From positions 1-15,868 of the forward strand of contig CAYTRH010000062.1 in NCBI GenBank assembly GCA_964440155.1: DNA of 15,868 nt, read 5' to 3'. The stretch is from PFJX01 sp964440155 (GTDB lineage: Bacteria > Pseudomonadota > Gammaproteobacteria > Burkholderiales > Thiobacillaceae). This document shows positions 1-6,604 of the stretch, in pieces. The position numbers and the translations under genes were made by a program. The notes below the pieces were generated by a model. The model saw only the letters and a program-made list of their open reading frames with translations, did no database searches and had not been told where the DNA came from. How positions within the stretch are numbered: the stretch's first letter is position 1; each line of letters starts with the position of its first letter.

Positions 1-233
1 TCGACGACGATGTCGATCGTGGGGTCGTCGACCACCGCGAAGGCGTCGTCGACCACCCTGGCCTGGCCGGCGGTGAGTTCACGCGCGCGCTCGACGTTGC
101 GGTCGGCCACGACGGTGATATGGATGGGACGACCGGCGCGGCGCGAGATTTCTTCCTGGTTGCGGTTCAGCACGGTCCAGGTGCCGCCGCCGACGGTGCC
201 GATGCCGAGCAGGCCAACGTGGATGGGTTTCAT
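1..233 (-). CDS. hom: Homoserine dehydrogenase, N-terminal part (cut by window edge)
   Basis: Homoserine dehydrogenase reduces aspartate-semialdehyde to homoserine with NAD(P)H, the branch point to threonine and methionine. Only the first 77 codons lie in the window. The protein begins MKPIHVGLLGIGTVGGGT, a Rossmann beta-alpha-beta with the glycine-rich nucleotide-binding loop typical of this family. It is followed by a VVADRN strand and by VVDDPTIDIVV, which leads to the next strand. The ATG at 233-231 overlaps the stop codon of the upstream aminotransferase gene by 4 bases (ATGA), so the two genes are almost certainly co-transcribed and translationally coupled. A 13-bp direct repeat (24-36 and 45-57) encodes the doubled VVDD motif. 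The C-terminal catalytic and ACT domains are outside the window. thrC often follows hom, but that cannot be seen here. Confidence 0.93.
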   Translation of the reverse strand, partial: MKPIHVGLLGIGTVGGGTWTVLNRNQEEISRRAGRPIHITVVADRNVERARELTAGQARVVDDAFAVVDDPTIDIVV

Positions 234-1417
234 GTCAGCAATCCATCTTTCTTGAACATGTCGCGCAGGCCGCGGATGGCCTGGCGGGTACGCATTTCGT
301 TTTCGATCAGGGAGAAACGCACGTGATCATCGCCGTAGTCGCCGAAGCCGATACCCGGACTGACCGCGACGCGCGCCTCCGCCAGCAGCTTCTTGGAGAA
401 CTCCAGCGATTTCATGGCGGCGTAGGGCTCGGGGATCGGCGTCCACAGAAACATCGTGGCCTTGGGCGGCTCCACTTTCCAACCGATCTCGTTCAAACCC
501 TTGACCAGCGAGTTGCGACGCTTGCGATACATCTCGCAGATGTCGCGCACGCAATCCTGCGGCCCTTCCAAGGCGGTGATGGCCGCCACCTGGATGGGCG
601 TGAACGTGCCGTAGTCGTGATAGCTCTTGATACGCGCCAGCGCCGCGCACAACGTCGGGTTGCCGACCATGAAGCCGACCCGCCAGCCGGGCATGTTGTA
701 GCTCTTGGACAACGTGAAGAACTCGACGGCGACATCCTTGGCGCCCGGCACCTGCATGATCGACGGCGCCCGGTAGCCGTCGAACACGATGTCGGCATAG
801 GCGATGTCATGCACCACCAGGATGCCGTACTCCTTCGCCATGGCCACCACCTTCTCGAAGAAATCGAGTTCCACGCACTGCGTGGTGGGGTTGCTGGGGA
901 AGTTGAGGATCAGCATCTTCGGCTTGGGCCAGTGATTGCGGATGGCCGTCTCCAGTTCCTCGAAGAAGTTGACCCCGGGCGTCATCGGGATGTGGCGGAT
1001 GTCGGCGCCGGCGATCACCGGGCCGTAGATGTGGATCGGATAGGACGGATTGGGTACCAGCACGATGTCACCGCGGTCCAGCGTGGCCAGCGCCAGGTGG
1101 GCGATGCCTTCCTTGGAGCCGATGGTGACGATGGCTTCCTTTTCCGGATCCAGATCGACGTCGTAGCGCGCCTTGTACCAGTTGCAGATGGCCTTGCGCA
1201 GGCGCGGGATGCCCTTGGACACGGAGTAGCGATGGGTGTCGCCACGCCGCGCGGTCTCGATCATCTTGTCGACGATGTGCTGCGGCGTCGGCTGATCCGG
1301 ATTGCCCATGCCGAAGTCGATGATGTCCTCACCCCGCCGCCGCGCAGCCATCTTGAGGTCGCCCGTGATGTTGAACACATAGGGCGGCAGGCGTTTGATT
1401 CTGGGGAACTCGTCCAT
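230..1417 (-). CDS. alaC: AlaC-type class I/II PLP aminotransferase (alanine transaminase)
   Basis: This 395-residue protein is a fold-type I PLP aminotransferase of the AlaC (former YfdZ)/LL-diaminopimelate aminotransferase-like group. Proteins so named transfer an amino group between glutamate and pyruvate to make alanine in the cytoplasm. Visible family marks are the N-terminal GMGNPDQPTP segment (about 36-45), NFPSNPT with the PLP-contacting Asn176, the HDIAYADI strand (203-210), and SKSYNMPGWRVGFM with the Schiff-base Lys238 and carboxylate-binding Arg246. The length is normal for the family. The ATG at 1417 has no strong ribosome-binding site. Its stop overlaps the hom start by 4 bases, which fits a role in aspartate-family or alanine amino acid metabolism. 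The exact substrate (alanine/pyruvate or a related keto acid) is inferred from family similarity only. Confidence 0.92.
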   Translation of the reverse strand: MDEFPRIKRLPPYVFNITGDLKMAARRRGEDIIDFGMGNPDQPTPQHIVDKMIETARRGDTHRYSVSKGIPRLRKAICNWYKARYDVDLDPEKEAIVTIGSKEGIAHLALATLDRGDIVLVPNPSYPIHIYGPVIAGADIRHIPMTPGVNFFEELETAIRNHWPKPKMLILNFPSNPTTQCVELDFFEKVVAMAKEYGILVVHDIAYADIVFDGYRAPSIMQVPGAKDVAVEFFTLSKSYNMPGWRVGFMVGNPTLCAALARIKSYHDYGTFTPIQVAAITALEGPQDCVRDICEMYRKRRNSLVKGLNEIGWKVEPPKATMFLWTPIPEPYAAMKSLEFSKKLLAEARVAVSPGIGFGDYGDDHVRFSLIENEMRTRQAIRGLRDMFKKDGLLT

Positions 1418-1444
1418 CGTGACGGCGGGTCGTAAAAGCGTGTA

Positions 1445-1474
1445 ATCTTAACCGAGCGCCCGATTCACGGGCAA
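1445..1474 (-). promoter_or_regulatory. Candidate promoter for alaC-hom
   Basis: On the minus strand, TTGCCC (1474-1469) and TAAGAT (1450-1445) are separated by 18 bases. Each matches 4 of 6 sigma-70 consensus bases. The start site would fall near 1439, giving a leader of about 21 bases before the alaC ATG. The same AT-rich patch reads TAATCT (1443-1448) on the plus strand and may serve the divergent gene at 1511. Found by eye only. Confidence 0.4.
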
Positions 1475-1510
1475 CGCGGCCACCCCGCCCCTCCCCCCAC
1501 CGGCCCCAGC

Positions 1511-1882
1511 GTGAAACTGCACCTCTCGCGCGTCTCCGACGTCCACCAGATCACCCATTTCGGCGGCGACCACATCGCCATCGACGGCACACGTCATGGC
1601 GAAAGTCTGATCCTGCTGCCGGACGAGGTGGTGACCGGCTGGGCGACGTCGTTCGAGGCCATCGCGCTGGCCCACTTCGATGCCATCGTGCTGCGCGCGC
1701 CGGAAATCGTGCTGCTCGGTACCGGCGCGCGTCAGCGCTTTCCGGCGCCAGCGCTGTACGCGGGTTTGCTCAAGGCCGGCATCGGCGTCGAGGTGATGAG
1801 CACCGCCGCCGCCTGCCGCACCTACAACATCCTGGCCGCCGAAGGGCGGCGCGTCGCCGCCGCGCTGATCCTGCCGGCCTGA
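1511..1882 (+). CDS. Mth938-like/DUF498 domain protein
   Basis: A 123-residue protein made of a single Mth938-like (DUF498/DUF598) domain, the small alpha/beta fold found in bacterial Xcc1710-type proteins and in the NDUFAF3 complex I assembly factor. Seen in the sequence: GTRHGESLILLPDEVV (about residues 27-42), the LGTG turn in VLLGTGARQRFP, then GIGVEVMSTAAACRTYNIL, where the VMST-AACRTYN region is the most conserved part of the family. Biochemical function in bacteria is not established. The start is a GTG, chosen because MKLHL matches the usual start of the fold. There is no Shine-Dalgarno sequence in the C-rich leader. The gene is divergent from alaC and converges on the Dnr-like regulator, with only 12 bases between the two stop codons. 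Confidence 0.85.
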   Translation: MKLHLSRVSDVHQITHFGGDHIAIDGTRHGESLILLPDEVVTGWATSFEAIALAHFDAIVLRAPEIVLLGTGARQRFPAPALYAGLLKAGIGVEVMSTAAACRTYNILAAEGRRVAAALILPA

Positions 1883-1886
1883 GACC

Positions 1887-1910
1887 GGTGCGCGTTACTC
1901 CACGCGCACC
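1887..1910. terminator. Candidate hairpin between convergent genes
   Basis: A perfect 9-bp inverted repeat, GGTGCGCGT (1887-1895) with ACGCGCACC (1902-1910) and a 6-base loop, sits just after the Mth938-like gene and overlaps the last codons of the Dnr-like gene. It could stop transcription in both directions, but there is no T-run on either side, so it is not a canonical intrinsic terminator. Confidence 0.35.
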
Positions 1911-2581
1911 TGACGCATCGCGTCGGGGTCGCGGATGTACAGCGCGTGGCCATCGATCTCCACGCAGCCCATGTCCACCAACTTGTGCAACAGGCGCGAG
2001 AAGGTCTCCGGTTTGACACCGATACGCGAGGCGATGACCTGCTTGGGCACCTCCAGATCGACGCGCTCGCGGCCGCTGTCATCCGGATCGGAGTGATCGA
2101 GCAGGTATTGCATCAAACGATCGGCCCCCTTCATCAGGGTCAGGCGGTCGATCTCGTTGACCAGCTTGTGCATACGCGCGCTCATCGCCGCCATCAGACG
2201 GAAGCAGCGGTTGACGTCGCGCCCCAGCCACTCCTTGAATGCCTGGCCGTCGAAGGCGATCAGCCGCGCCGCACTCTGGGCTGCGGCGTTGAGCGGATAG
2301 TGCCCGCCCATGAACAGCACCGCCTCGGCGAAAAAACGGTTGGGGCCGATCAGGTCGATGACCTTCTCATCGCCCTGCGGCGAGGCGCGGTACAGCTTGA
2401 CGATGCCCTCCGCCACCCAGAAGAACGCGTGCGCGGCATCACCCTGACTGAACAGCAGTTGTCCAGCCTGCAGATGCACCACACCGGCGTGCGACAGTGC
2501 CTCCAGATACTCGTCGTCACCCAGACCGGAAAACAGATAGACCCGGCGCAACGCCTCGAAATCGGACTTGGTCAGGGTCAT
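1895..2581 (-). CDS. Crp/Fnr-family transcription regulator, Dnr-like
   Basis: A 228-residue regulator of the Crp/Fnr superfamily. An N-terminal cyclic-nucleotide-binding-like beta-barrel (about 15-120) is followed by a long dimerisation helix (about 123-150) and a C-terminal winged helix-turn-helix (about 175-222). There is no N-terminal cysteine cluster, so it is not an oxygen-sensing Fe-S FNR/Anr. The FAEAVLFMGG segment (84-93) and the overall layout resemble Dnr-type nitric oxide sensors, which bind haem in the barrel; haem binding here is inference. The recognition helix contains KPETFSRLL, with Glu192, Ser195 and Arg196 forming the ExxSR signature that reads TTGAT half-sites. A perfect such site lies upstream of napA. 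The ATG overlaps the yrfG stop by 4 bases (ATGA), making this the last gene of the surE-rpoS operon. Confidence 0.88.
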   Translation of the reverse strand: MTLTKSDFEALRRVYLFSGLGDDEYLEALSHAGVVHLQAGQLLFSQGDAAHAFFWVAEGIVKLYRASPQGDEKVIDLIGPNRFFAEAVLFMGGHYPLNAAAQSAARLIAFDGQAFKEWLGRDVNRCFRLMAAMSARMHKLVNEIDRLTLMKGADRLMQYLLDHSDPDDSGRERVDLEVPKQVIASRIGVKPETFSRLLHKLVDMGCVEIDGHALYIRDPDAMRQVRVE

Positions 2582-3261
2582 GTCGCGACTTCCGTCGGCA
2601 CCGCCGGCATGATCTCGGCAAAACGGCGGATGGCGGCGAACTCGCCGGTGTCCTTGTCCGGCTGGCGGGTATCCGGCCGCAGCACGGCGCGCAGGTGGCC
2701 GATGCCATGCGCCCGCGCCGCACGCAGCACCGGCAGGGAATCGTCCACCAGCAGGGTACGCGCCGGCTGGAAACGCTCATGCGCGTTCAGTGCGCGCCAG
2801 AACGCCACGTCTTCCTTGGCGTGTCCGATTTCGTGCGAGACGTGCATGGCATCGAAATGCACGGCGAGTCCGGTGTGCGCCATCTTCAGGTTGAGGCTCT
2901 TGCGGTGCGCGTTGGTCACCAAGGCCACCCGCTTGCCAGCAACGCGCAACGCGGCGAGAAACTCGGTGACGTCGGGATGCACCGCGATCAGATGGGCGAG
3001 TTCCTGCTTGAGCTGGACGATGTCCAGTTGCAGCTGCTCGCTCCAGTAATCGACGCAATACCATTGCAACGTACCCGCCATGGCGTTGTAGCGGCGGAAA
3101 CACTCGGCGTGCGCGGCAGCGAAGTCCAGGCCATGACGCTCGGCGAAGCGCTCCGGTACGTACTGCTGCCAGAAGTGGTTGTCGTAATGCAGGTCCAGCA
3201 GCGTGCCGTCCATGTCCAGCAGCACGGTATCGATGTCGCCCCAGACCATGGCCGCGTTCAC
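2578..3261 (-). CDS. yrfG: HAD-superfamily GMP/IMP nucleotidase, YrfG-like
   Basis: A 227-residue haloacid dehalogenase-type phosphatase close to Escherichia coli YrfG, which dephosphorylates purine mononucleotides such as GMP and IMP. All four HAD motifs are visible: DMDGT (nucleophile Asp16, acid/base Asp18), LVTN (Thr116), the Lys149 region GHAKED, and VDDS (Asp173, Asp174). The segment LQWYCVDYWSEQL (about 65-77) is typical of this subgroup and lies in the cap region. The start is a GTG at 3261 that overlaps the rpoS stop by 4 bases (GTGA). An ATG four codons further in (3249) is an alternative. Coupling to rpoS upstream and to the Dnr-like gene downstream places it in the same operon. 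The substrate is inferred from family similarity. Confidence 0.87.
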   Translation of the reverse strand: MNAAMVWGDIDTVLLDMDGTLLDLHYDNHFWQQYVPERFAERHGLDFAAAHAECFRRYNAMAGTLQWYCVDYWSEQLQLDIVQLKQELAHLIAVHPDVTEFLAALRVAGKRVALVTNAHRKSLNLKMAHTGLAVHFDAMHVSHEIGHAKEDVAFWRALNAHERFQPARTLLVDDSLPVLRAARAHGIGHLRAVLRPDTRQPDKDTGEFAAIRRFAEIMPAVPTEVAT

Positions 3262-4205
3262 AACAGCCCCTCCTTGGACATGCCGCGCCGGCGCAGGATG
3301 CGCCGCAGGGTCTGCAACGCCTCCAGTTGGATCTGGCGCACGCGCTCACGGGTCACGCCCAGATGCTCGGCCAGTTCCTCCAGCGTGGCGACGTCGTGAT
3401 TGTTGAAGCCGAAACGGCGTTCGATCACCCAACGGTGCTTGTCCGACAACTCGGCGAGCCACTCCTGCACGTAGTGTTCCACCTCGGCCGCCTGCAGCAT
3501 GTCCTCCGGCCGCTCGGAGTGCTCATCGGCAATGGCTTCGCCGATGGACAGGGTCGGATCGATGTCGAGCGGCGCATCGAGCGAAGCGACGCGGTCATTG
3601 AGCGCCAGCACCCGGCGCACCTCTTCCACCGGCTTGCCGGTCAGATGCGCGATCTCGTCCGGCCCGGCATCGGGCACGCCGTGCATCTCCAGATGGCGCT
3701 GCGCACGCAGGTAGATGTTGAGTTCCTTGATGACGTGCACCGGCAAACGGATGGTGCGCGACTGGTTCATGATCGCGCGCTCGATGTTCTGGCGGATCCA
3801 CCAGGTGGCGTAGGTGGAGAAACGGAAGCCTCGCTCCGGCTCGAATTTGTCCAGCGCATGCATCAGGCCGAGATTGCCTTCCTCGATCAGATCGAGCAGC
3901 GACAGACCGCGGTTGACGTAATGCTTGGCGATGTTCACCACCAGCCGCAGGTTGTGTTCGATCATGCGCTGACGGGCGGAGAAATCGCCCTGACGCACGC
4001 GAAACGCCAGTTCGCGCTCCTGCTCCTGGGTAAGCAGACACTCGCGACCGATCTCGTTGAGATACAACTGGGTCACATCGGGGGGATCATCGAAGTCGTA
4101 CTCGACTTCAGGCCGGCCGTCGTCCAGAGCCGTCTCGATCTCGAGATCGGCGGGCTGTTCCGGCTCTACCGGTTCCACCGGCTCCAAAAACTGCTCATCC
4201 GACAT
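3258..4205 (-). CDS. rpoS: RNA polymerase sigma factor RpoS
   Basis: The stationary-phase and general-stress sigma factor, 315 residues. Region 1.2 includes DVTQLYLNEIG (43-53). Regions 2.1-2.4 run from MIEHNLRLVVNIAKHY through LLDLIEEGNLGL to GFRFSTYATWWIRQNIERAI (126-145). Region 3 begins TIRLPVHVIKELN, and region 4.2 carries a helix-turn-helix, TLEELAEHLGVTRERVRQIQ (274-293). The protein follows nlpD, the standard neighbour of rpoS, with an 8-base gap. The ATG at 4205 is chosen because it gives the normal RpoS N-terminus and lies just beyond the nlpD stop at 4214-4216. A longer in-frame extension to 4574 would overlap nlpD and is rejected. The acidic N-terminus contains a short EPV repeat (8-16). 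In relatives rpoS is often also transcribed from a promoter inside nlpD; that was not resolved here. Confidence 0.96.
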   Translation of the reverse strand: MSDEQFLEPVEPVEPEQPADLEIETALDDGRPEVEYDFDDPPDVTQLYLNEIGRECLLTQEQERELAFRVRQGDFSARQRMIEHNLRLVVNIAKHYVNRGLSLLDLIEEGNLGLMHALDKFEPERGFRFSTYATWWIRQNIERAIMNQSRTIRLPVHVIKELNIYLRAQRHLEMHGVPDAGPDEIAHLTGKPVEEVRRVLALNDRVASLDAPLDIDPTLSIGEAIADEHSERPEDMLQAAEVEHYVQEWLAELSDKHRWVIERRFGFNNHDVATLEELAEHLGVTRERVRQIQLEALQTLRRILRRRGMSKEGLL

Positions 4206-4213
4206 GCTCGCTC

Positions 4214-4957
4214 TCAACTCGATTTCGGCAGGAAATTGAGTGGATCCACGGGCTTGCCGTACTCGCGGATCTCGAAATGCAGCTTGACCTGATCGGCGTC
4301 GGTATCGCCCATCTCGGAGATGACCTGCCCCAGGCCCACCGTCTGCCCCTCTTCGACCAGCAGGCGCTGGTTGTGGGCATAGGCGGAAAGCAGCGCTTCG
4401 CCATGGCGGATGATGATCAGTTTTCCGTAGCCCCGCAAGTTCGCGCCGGCGTAGACCACCTCGCCGGCGGCCGCGGCGCGCACCGGTTGGCCACGGGCAC
4501 CGCCGATGTCGATGCCTTTGTTCAGGTTCTCGCCGAAACGCGCCAGCAGCGGCCCCGAGCTCGGCCATGTCCACAACAACGGCGCTCGCACCGGCGCCTG
4601 ATCGACGCTGGCCGGTAGCGGCCGGGTCCCGGCTGCCGTGCGTGCGCCGGTGCCATCCGGCGTCACGACGTTCTTGGCCGGCGGCAGCGGCGGCCGCACG
4701 CGCAGCAATTGGCCGGCCCGGATGCGATCGGCATCGGCCAGACCATTCCAGGCCGCCAGCGTGCGGTAATCCAGACCGTGATCGAGCGCGATGCGATACA
4801 ACGTGTCGCCCGGACGCACCCGATAATGGCCAGCGGGTGTGGGAGGCGCCCGCGCGGCGCGTCCGGCTTCCGCCTCCACCACCGGCGCCGGCGTCGGGCT
4901 GGAGGCACAGCCGGCGAGTGCGATCAGCGCCGGCATCAGCAGGACACCCGCACGCAT
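4214..4957 (-). CDS. nlpD: NlpD-type lipoprotein, LysM and degenerate LytM domains
   Basis: A 247-residue outer-membrane lipoprotein that in relatives activates the cell-wall amidase AmiC during septum splitting. The N-terminus is a lipoprotein signal with lipobox LAGC (lipidated Cys17). A LysM peptidoglycan-binding domain follows at about 44-88 (YRVRPGDTLYRIA to GQLLRVRP), then a Pro/Ala-rich linker, then an M23/LytM domain at about 138-245. The catalytic HxGxD motif of active M23 peptidases is replaced by NKGIDIGG (146-153), as in E. coli NlpD, so it should be a regulator and not a hydrolase. YAHNQ and LHFEIR are the other LytM landmarks. It lies 8 bases after pcm, a gap that reads CGCGCGCG with no nearby ribosome-binding site, and 8 bases before rpoS. 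Both gaps suggest coupled translation. Confidence 0.94.
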   Translation of the reverse strand: MRAGVLLMPALIALAGCASSPTPAPVVEAEAGRAARAPPTPAGHYRVRPGDTLYRIALDHGLDYRTLAAWNGLADADRIRAGQLLRVRPPLPPAKNVVTPDGTGARTAAGTRPLPASVDQAPVRAPLLWTWPSSGPLLARFGENLNKGIDIGGARGQPVRAAAAGEVVYAGANLRGYGKLIIIRHGEALLSAYAHNQRLLVEEGQTVGLGQVISEMGDTDADQVKLHFEIREYGKPVDPLNFLPKSS

Positions 4958-4965
4958 CGCGCGCG

Positions 4966-5622
4966 TCAGCTCACTCCGGACAGGAGCGGCACGAACTTGA
5001 CCGCCTCCAACTCCCGTGTCTGGTAGTCGCCGGAAGCAAGTGCCTCCACCACCACCAGGCGTTGCGACTCGCCCGCACCCACCGGCGCCACCAGCCGCCC
5101 GCCCGGCTTCAGTTGCTGTTTGAGCGGGTCGGGGATGTAGGGCATGGCGGCGGCCACGACGATGGCATCGAACGGCGCGGCCGCGGCATAACCCTTGCTG
5201 CCATCCGCGTTCTTCATCAGCACGTTGTTGATGCGCAGTTGGCGCAAGGTCAGGCGTGCCTTACCAACCAATTTGGCGATGCGCTCCAGGCTCAACACCT
5301 CCTTGGCCAGCTTGGACAACACCGCCGCCTGGTAACCGCAACCGCCGCCGATCTCCAGCACCCGCTCCAGACTCTGACCGTTACAGGCCAGCTCGCAGGC
5401 ACGTGCGACGGTGTACGGGCTGGAGATGGTCTGTCCCTGCCCGATGGGCAGTGGTGTGTCGTCGTAGGCGCGCGGCTGGATACTCTCCTCGACGAAAGGA
5501 TGACGCGGCACCGCGCTCATGGCCGCCAGCACCCTGGCGTCCTGTATACCCTGTTCCTTCAGCCGCTCCAGCATACGCTGACGCGCGCGCTGCGAGGTCA
5601 TGCCGATGCCGGCGAGGTTCAT
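4966..5622 (-). CDS. pcm: Protein-L-isoaspartate O-methyltransferase
   Basis: A 218-residue S-adenosylmethionine-dependent methyltransferase that tags isoaspartyl residues in aged proteins for repair, usually in stationary phase. Family marks are AVPRHPFV (38-45), the PIGQGQTISSPYTVA active-site segment (59-73), methyltransferase motif I VLEIGGGCGYQAAVL (88-102), a second-strand acid in LSLERIAKL, FDAIVVAAA (151-159) and KPGGRLVAPVG (172-182). Motif I is atypical: the family usually has GTGSGYQ and this protein has GGGCGYQ. The ATG overlaps the surE stop by 4 bases (ATGA). An internal ATG at residue 8 is an alternative start. The surE-pcm-nlpD-rpoS order is the classic stationary-phase survival operon. 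Confidence 0.94.
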   Translation of the reverse strand: MNLAGIGMTSQRARQRMLERLKEQGIQDARVLAAMSAVPRHPFVEESIQPRAYDDTPLPIGQGQTISSPYTVARACELACNGQSLERVLEIGGGCGYQAAVLSKLAKEVLSLERIAKLVGKARLTLRQLRINNVLMKNADGSKGYAAAAPFDAIVVAAAMPYIPDPLKQQLKPGGRLVAPVGAGESQRLVVVEALASGDYQTRELEAVKFVPLLSGVS

Positions 5623-6368
5623 TCCTGCTTCAACCAGTCGTCGACCAGGTGCATCTGGCCGTACCGGGTCAAGTCCAATTGCAGCGGCGTGATCGAGATG
5701 CGCCCCTGCGCGACGGCGTGGAAATCGGTGCCGGGGCCGGCATCCTGCGCAGCGCCGGCGGCACCCACCCAGTACATGATCTGGTTGCGCGGATTGACCG
5801 TCTTGACCGTATCCTGCGCCTTGTGGCGGCGCCCCAGCCGGGTCACCTCGACACCGGTGATGGCCTGCGCCGGCAGGTCGGGCACGTTGACGTTGAGCAG
5901 CACGTGTTCCGGAAACGGACGCGCGGCGAAACGTGCGGCCAGATCGGCGGCAAAGTCGGCGGCCGTCTGAAAATGCTCGTCGCGCACGTTGACCAGCGAG
6001 ATCGCCACCGATGGTATGCCCAGCAGAAAACCTTCCGTGGCGGCGGCGACGGTGCCCGAGTAGACCGTGTCATCGCCCATGTTGGCACCGTGGTTGATGC
6101 CGGAGATCACCATGTCGGGCAGTTCGGGCAGCAGACCGGTGACCGCCAGATGCACGCAATCGGTGGGCGTGCCATTGACGTAGTGGAATCCCGCCGGCGT
6201 CTGGCGCACCATCAGCGGTCGATCCAACGTCAGCGAATTGCTGGCGCCGCTGCGGTCGCGTTCCGGCGCCACCACCGTGACCCGGTGGCCGTGCCGCGTC
6301 AGGGTGGCCGCCAGCGTCGCCAGACCCGGGGCGAAGTAGCCGTCGTCGTTGCTGAGCAGGATGCGCAT
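5619..6368 (-). CDS. surE: 5'/3'-nucleotidase SurE
   Basis: A 249-residue divalent-metal-dependent survival protein SurE, which removes phosphate from nucleoside 5'- and 3'-monophosphates and can shorten polyphosphate. The N-terminus MRILLSNDDG contains the metal ligands Asp8 and Asp9. The other ligands fall in RDRSGASNSLTL (Ser40) and SGINHGANMGDDTVYSGTV (Asn92). The length matches the family. The ATG at 6368 is chosen because the protein then begins exactly at the conserved MRILLSNDDG. The frame stays open upstream to 6536, but that part looks like shadow sequence. The gene heads a probable six-gene operon and is divergent from the TlpA-like gene. No convincing promoter was found in the 236-base gap. 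Confidence 0.95.
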   Translation of the reverse strand: MRILLSNDDGYFAPGLATLAATLTRHGHRVTVVAPERDRSGASNSLTLDRPLMVRQTPAGFHYVNGTPTDCVHLAVTGLLPELPDMVISGINHGANMGDDTVYSGTVAAATEGFLLGIPSVAISLVNVRDEHFQTAADFAADLAARFAARPFPEHVLLNVNVPDLPAQAITGVEVTRLGRRHKAQDTVKTVNPRNQIMYWVGAAGAAQDAGPGTDFHAVAQGRISITPLQLDLTRYGQMHLVDDWLKQE

Positions 6369-6408
6369 GCGGCGTTCGAAATGGGCGGATGAGCAGGGAA
6401 ACGGTCCA

Positions 6409-6446
6409 GCCGAAGCAACACGCCACGTGCTCGCATACGCTTCGGC
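6409..6446. repeat. 8-bp inverted repeat upstream of surE
   Basis: GCCGAAGC (6409-6416) and GCTTCGGC (6439-6446) are perfect inverted repeats 22 bases apart. They lie 41-78 bases upstream of the surE ATG, with a CACGTG palindrome between them. This could be an operator or a leader-RNA stem, or chance in GC-rich DNA. It is the only structured element seen in the 6369-6604 gap. Confidence 0.3.
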
Positions 6447-6591
6447 CGCTTGGGTCCAGAGCGACGGCCACGGGGCGCGCCGGTTCGGTCGTCGGGGCGG
6501 CATCACGCCTGACCCGGCAGCCGCGAAGCTTACCACATCACCCCTGCCCTCCCCGTCGTGACGGGCACGGCGCGGCGGCGCAGCCAGAGGC

Positions 6592-6597
6592 TAGAAT
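6592..6597 (+). promoter_or_regulatory. Candidate -10 element for the TlpA-like gene
   Basis: TAGAAT matches 5 of 6 bases of the sigma-70 -10 consensus and stands out in GC-rich surroundings. No good -35 is seen at the right distance. The predicted start site (about 6604) falls immediately before the ATG at 6605. The transcript would therefore be leaderless, or translation starts further in. Confidence 0.35.
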
Positions 6598-6604
6598 TTG
6601 CATC

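Noticed and set aside
24..57. Direct repeat of 13 bases
   Set aside because: It lies in the hom coding frame with a 21-base spacing and encodes the doubled VVDD motif. It is a coding coincidence, not a repeat element.
323..1435. Long plus-strand open frame (370 codons) over the aminotransferase
   Set aside because: It is the antisense shadow of alaC. The translation is rich in His/Arg/Asp with no domain pattern, while the minus strand gives a complete PLP enzyme.
4206..4574. Upstream extension of rpoS to 438 residues
   Set aside because: The extra 123 residues overlap nlpD in another frame and are not sigma-factor-like. The ATG at 4205 gives the normal RpoS N-terminus and length.
6369..6536. 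Upstream extension of surE to 305 residues
   Set aside because: SurE proteins start directly at the MRILLSNDDG strand. The extension has no family resemblance.
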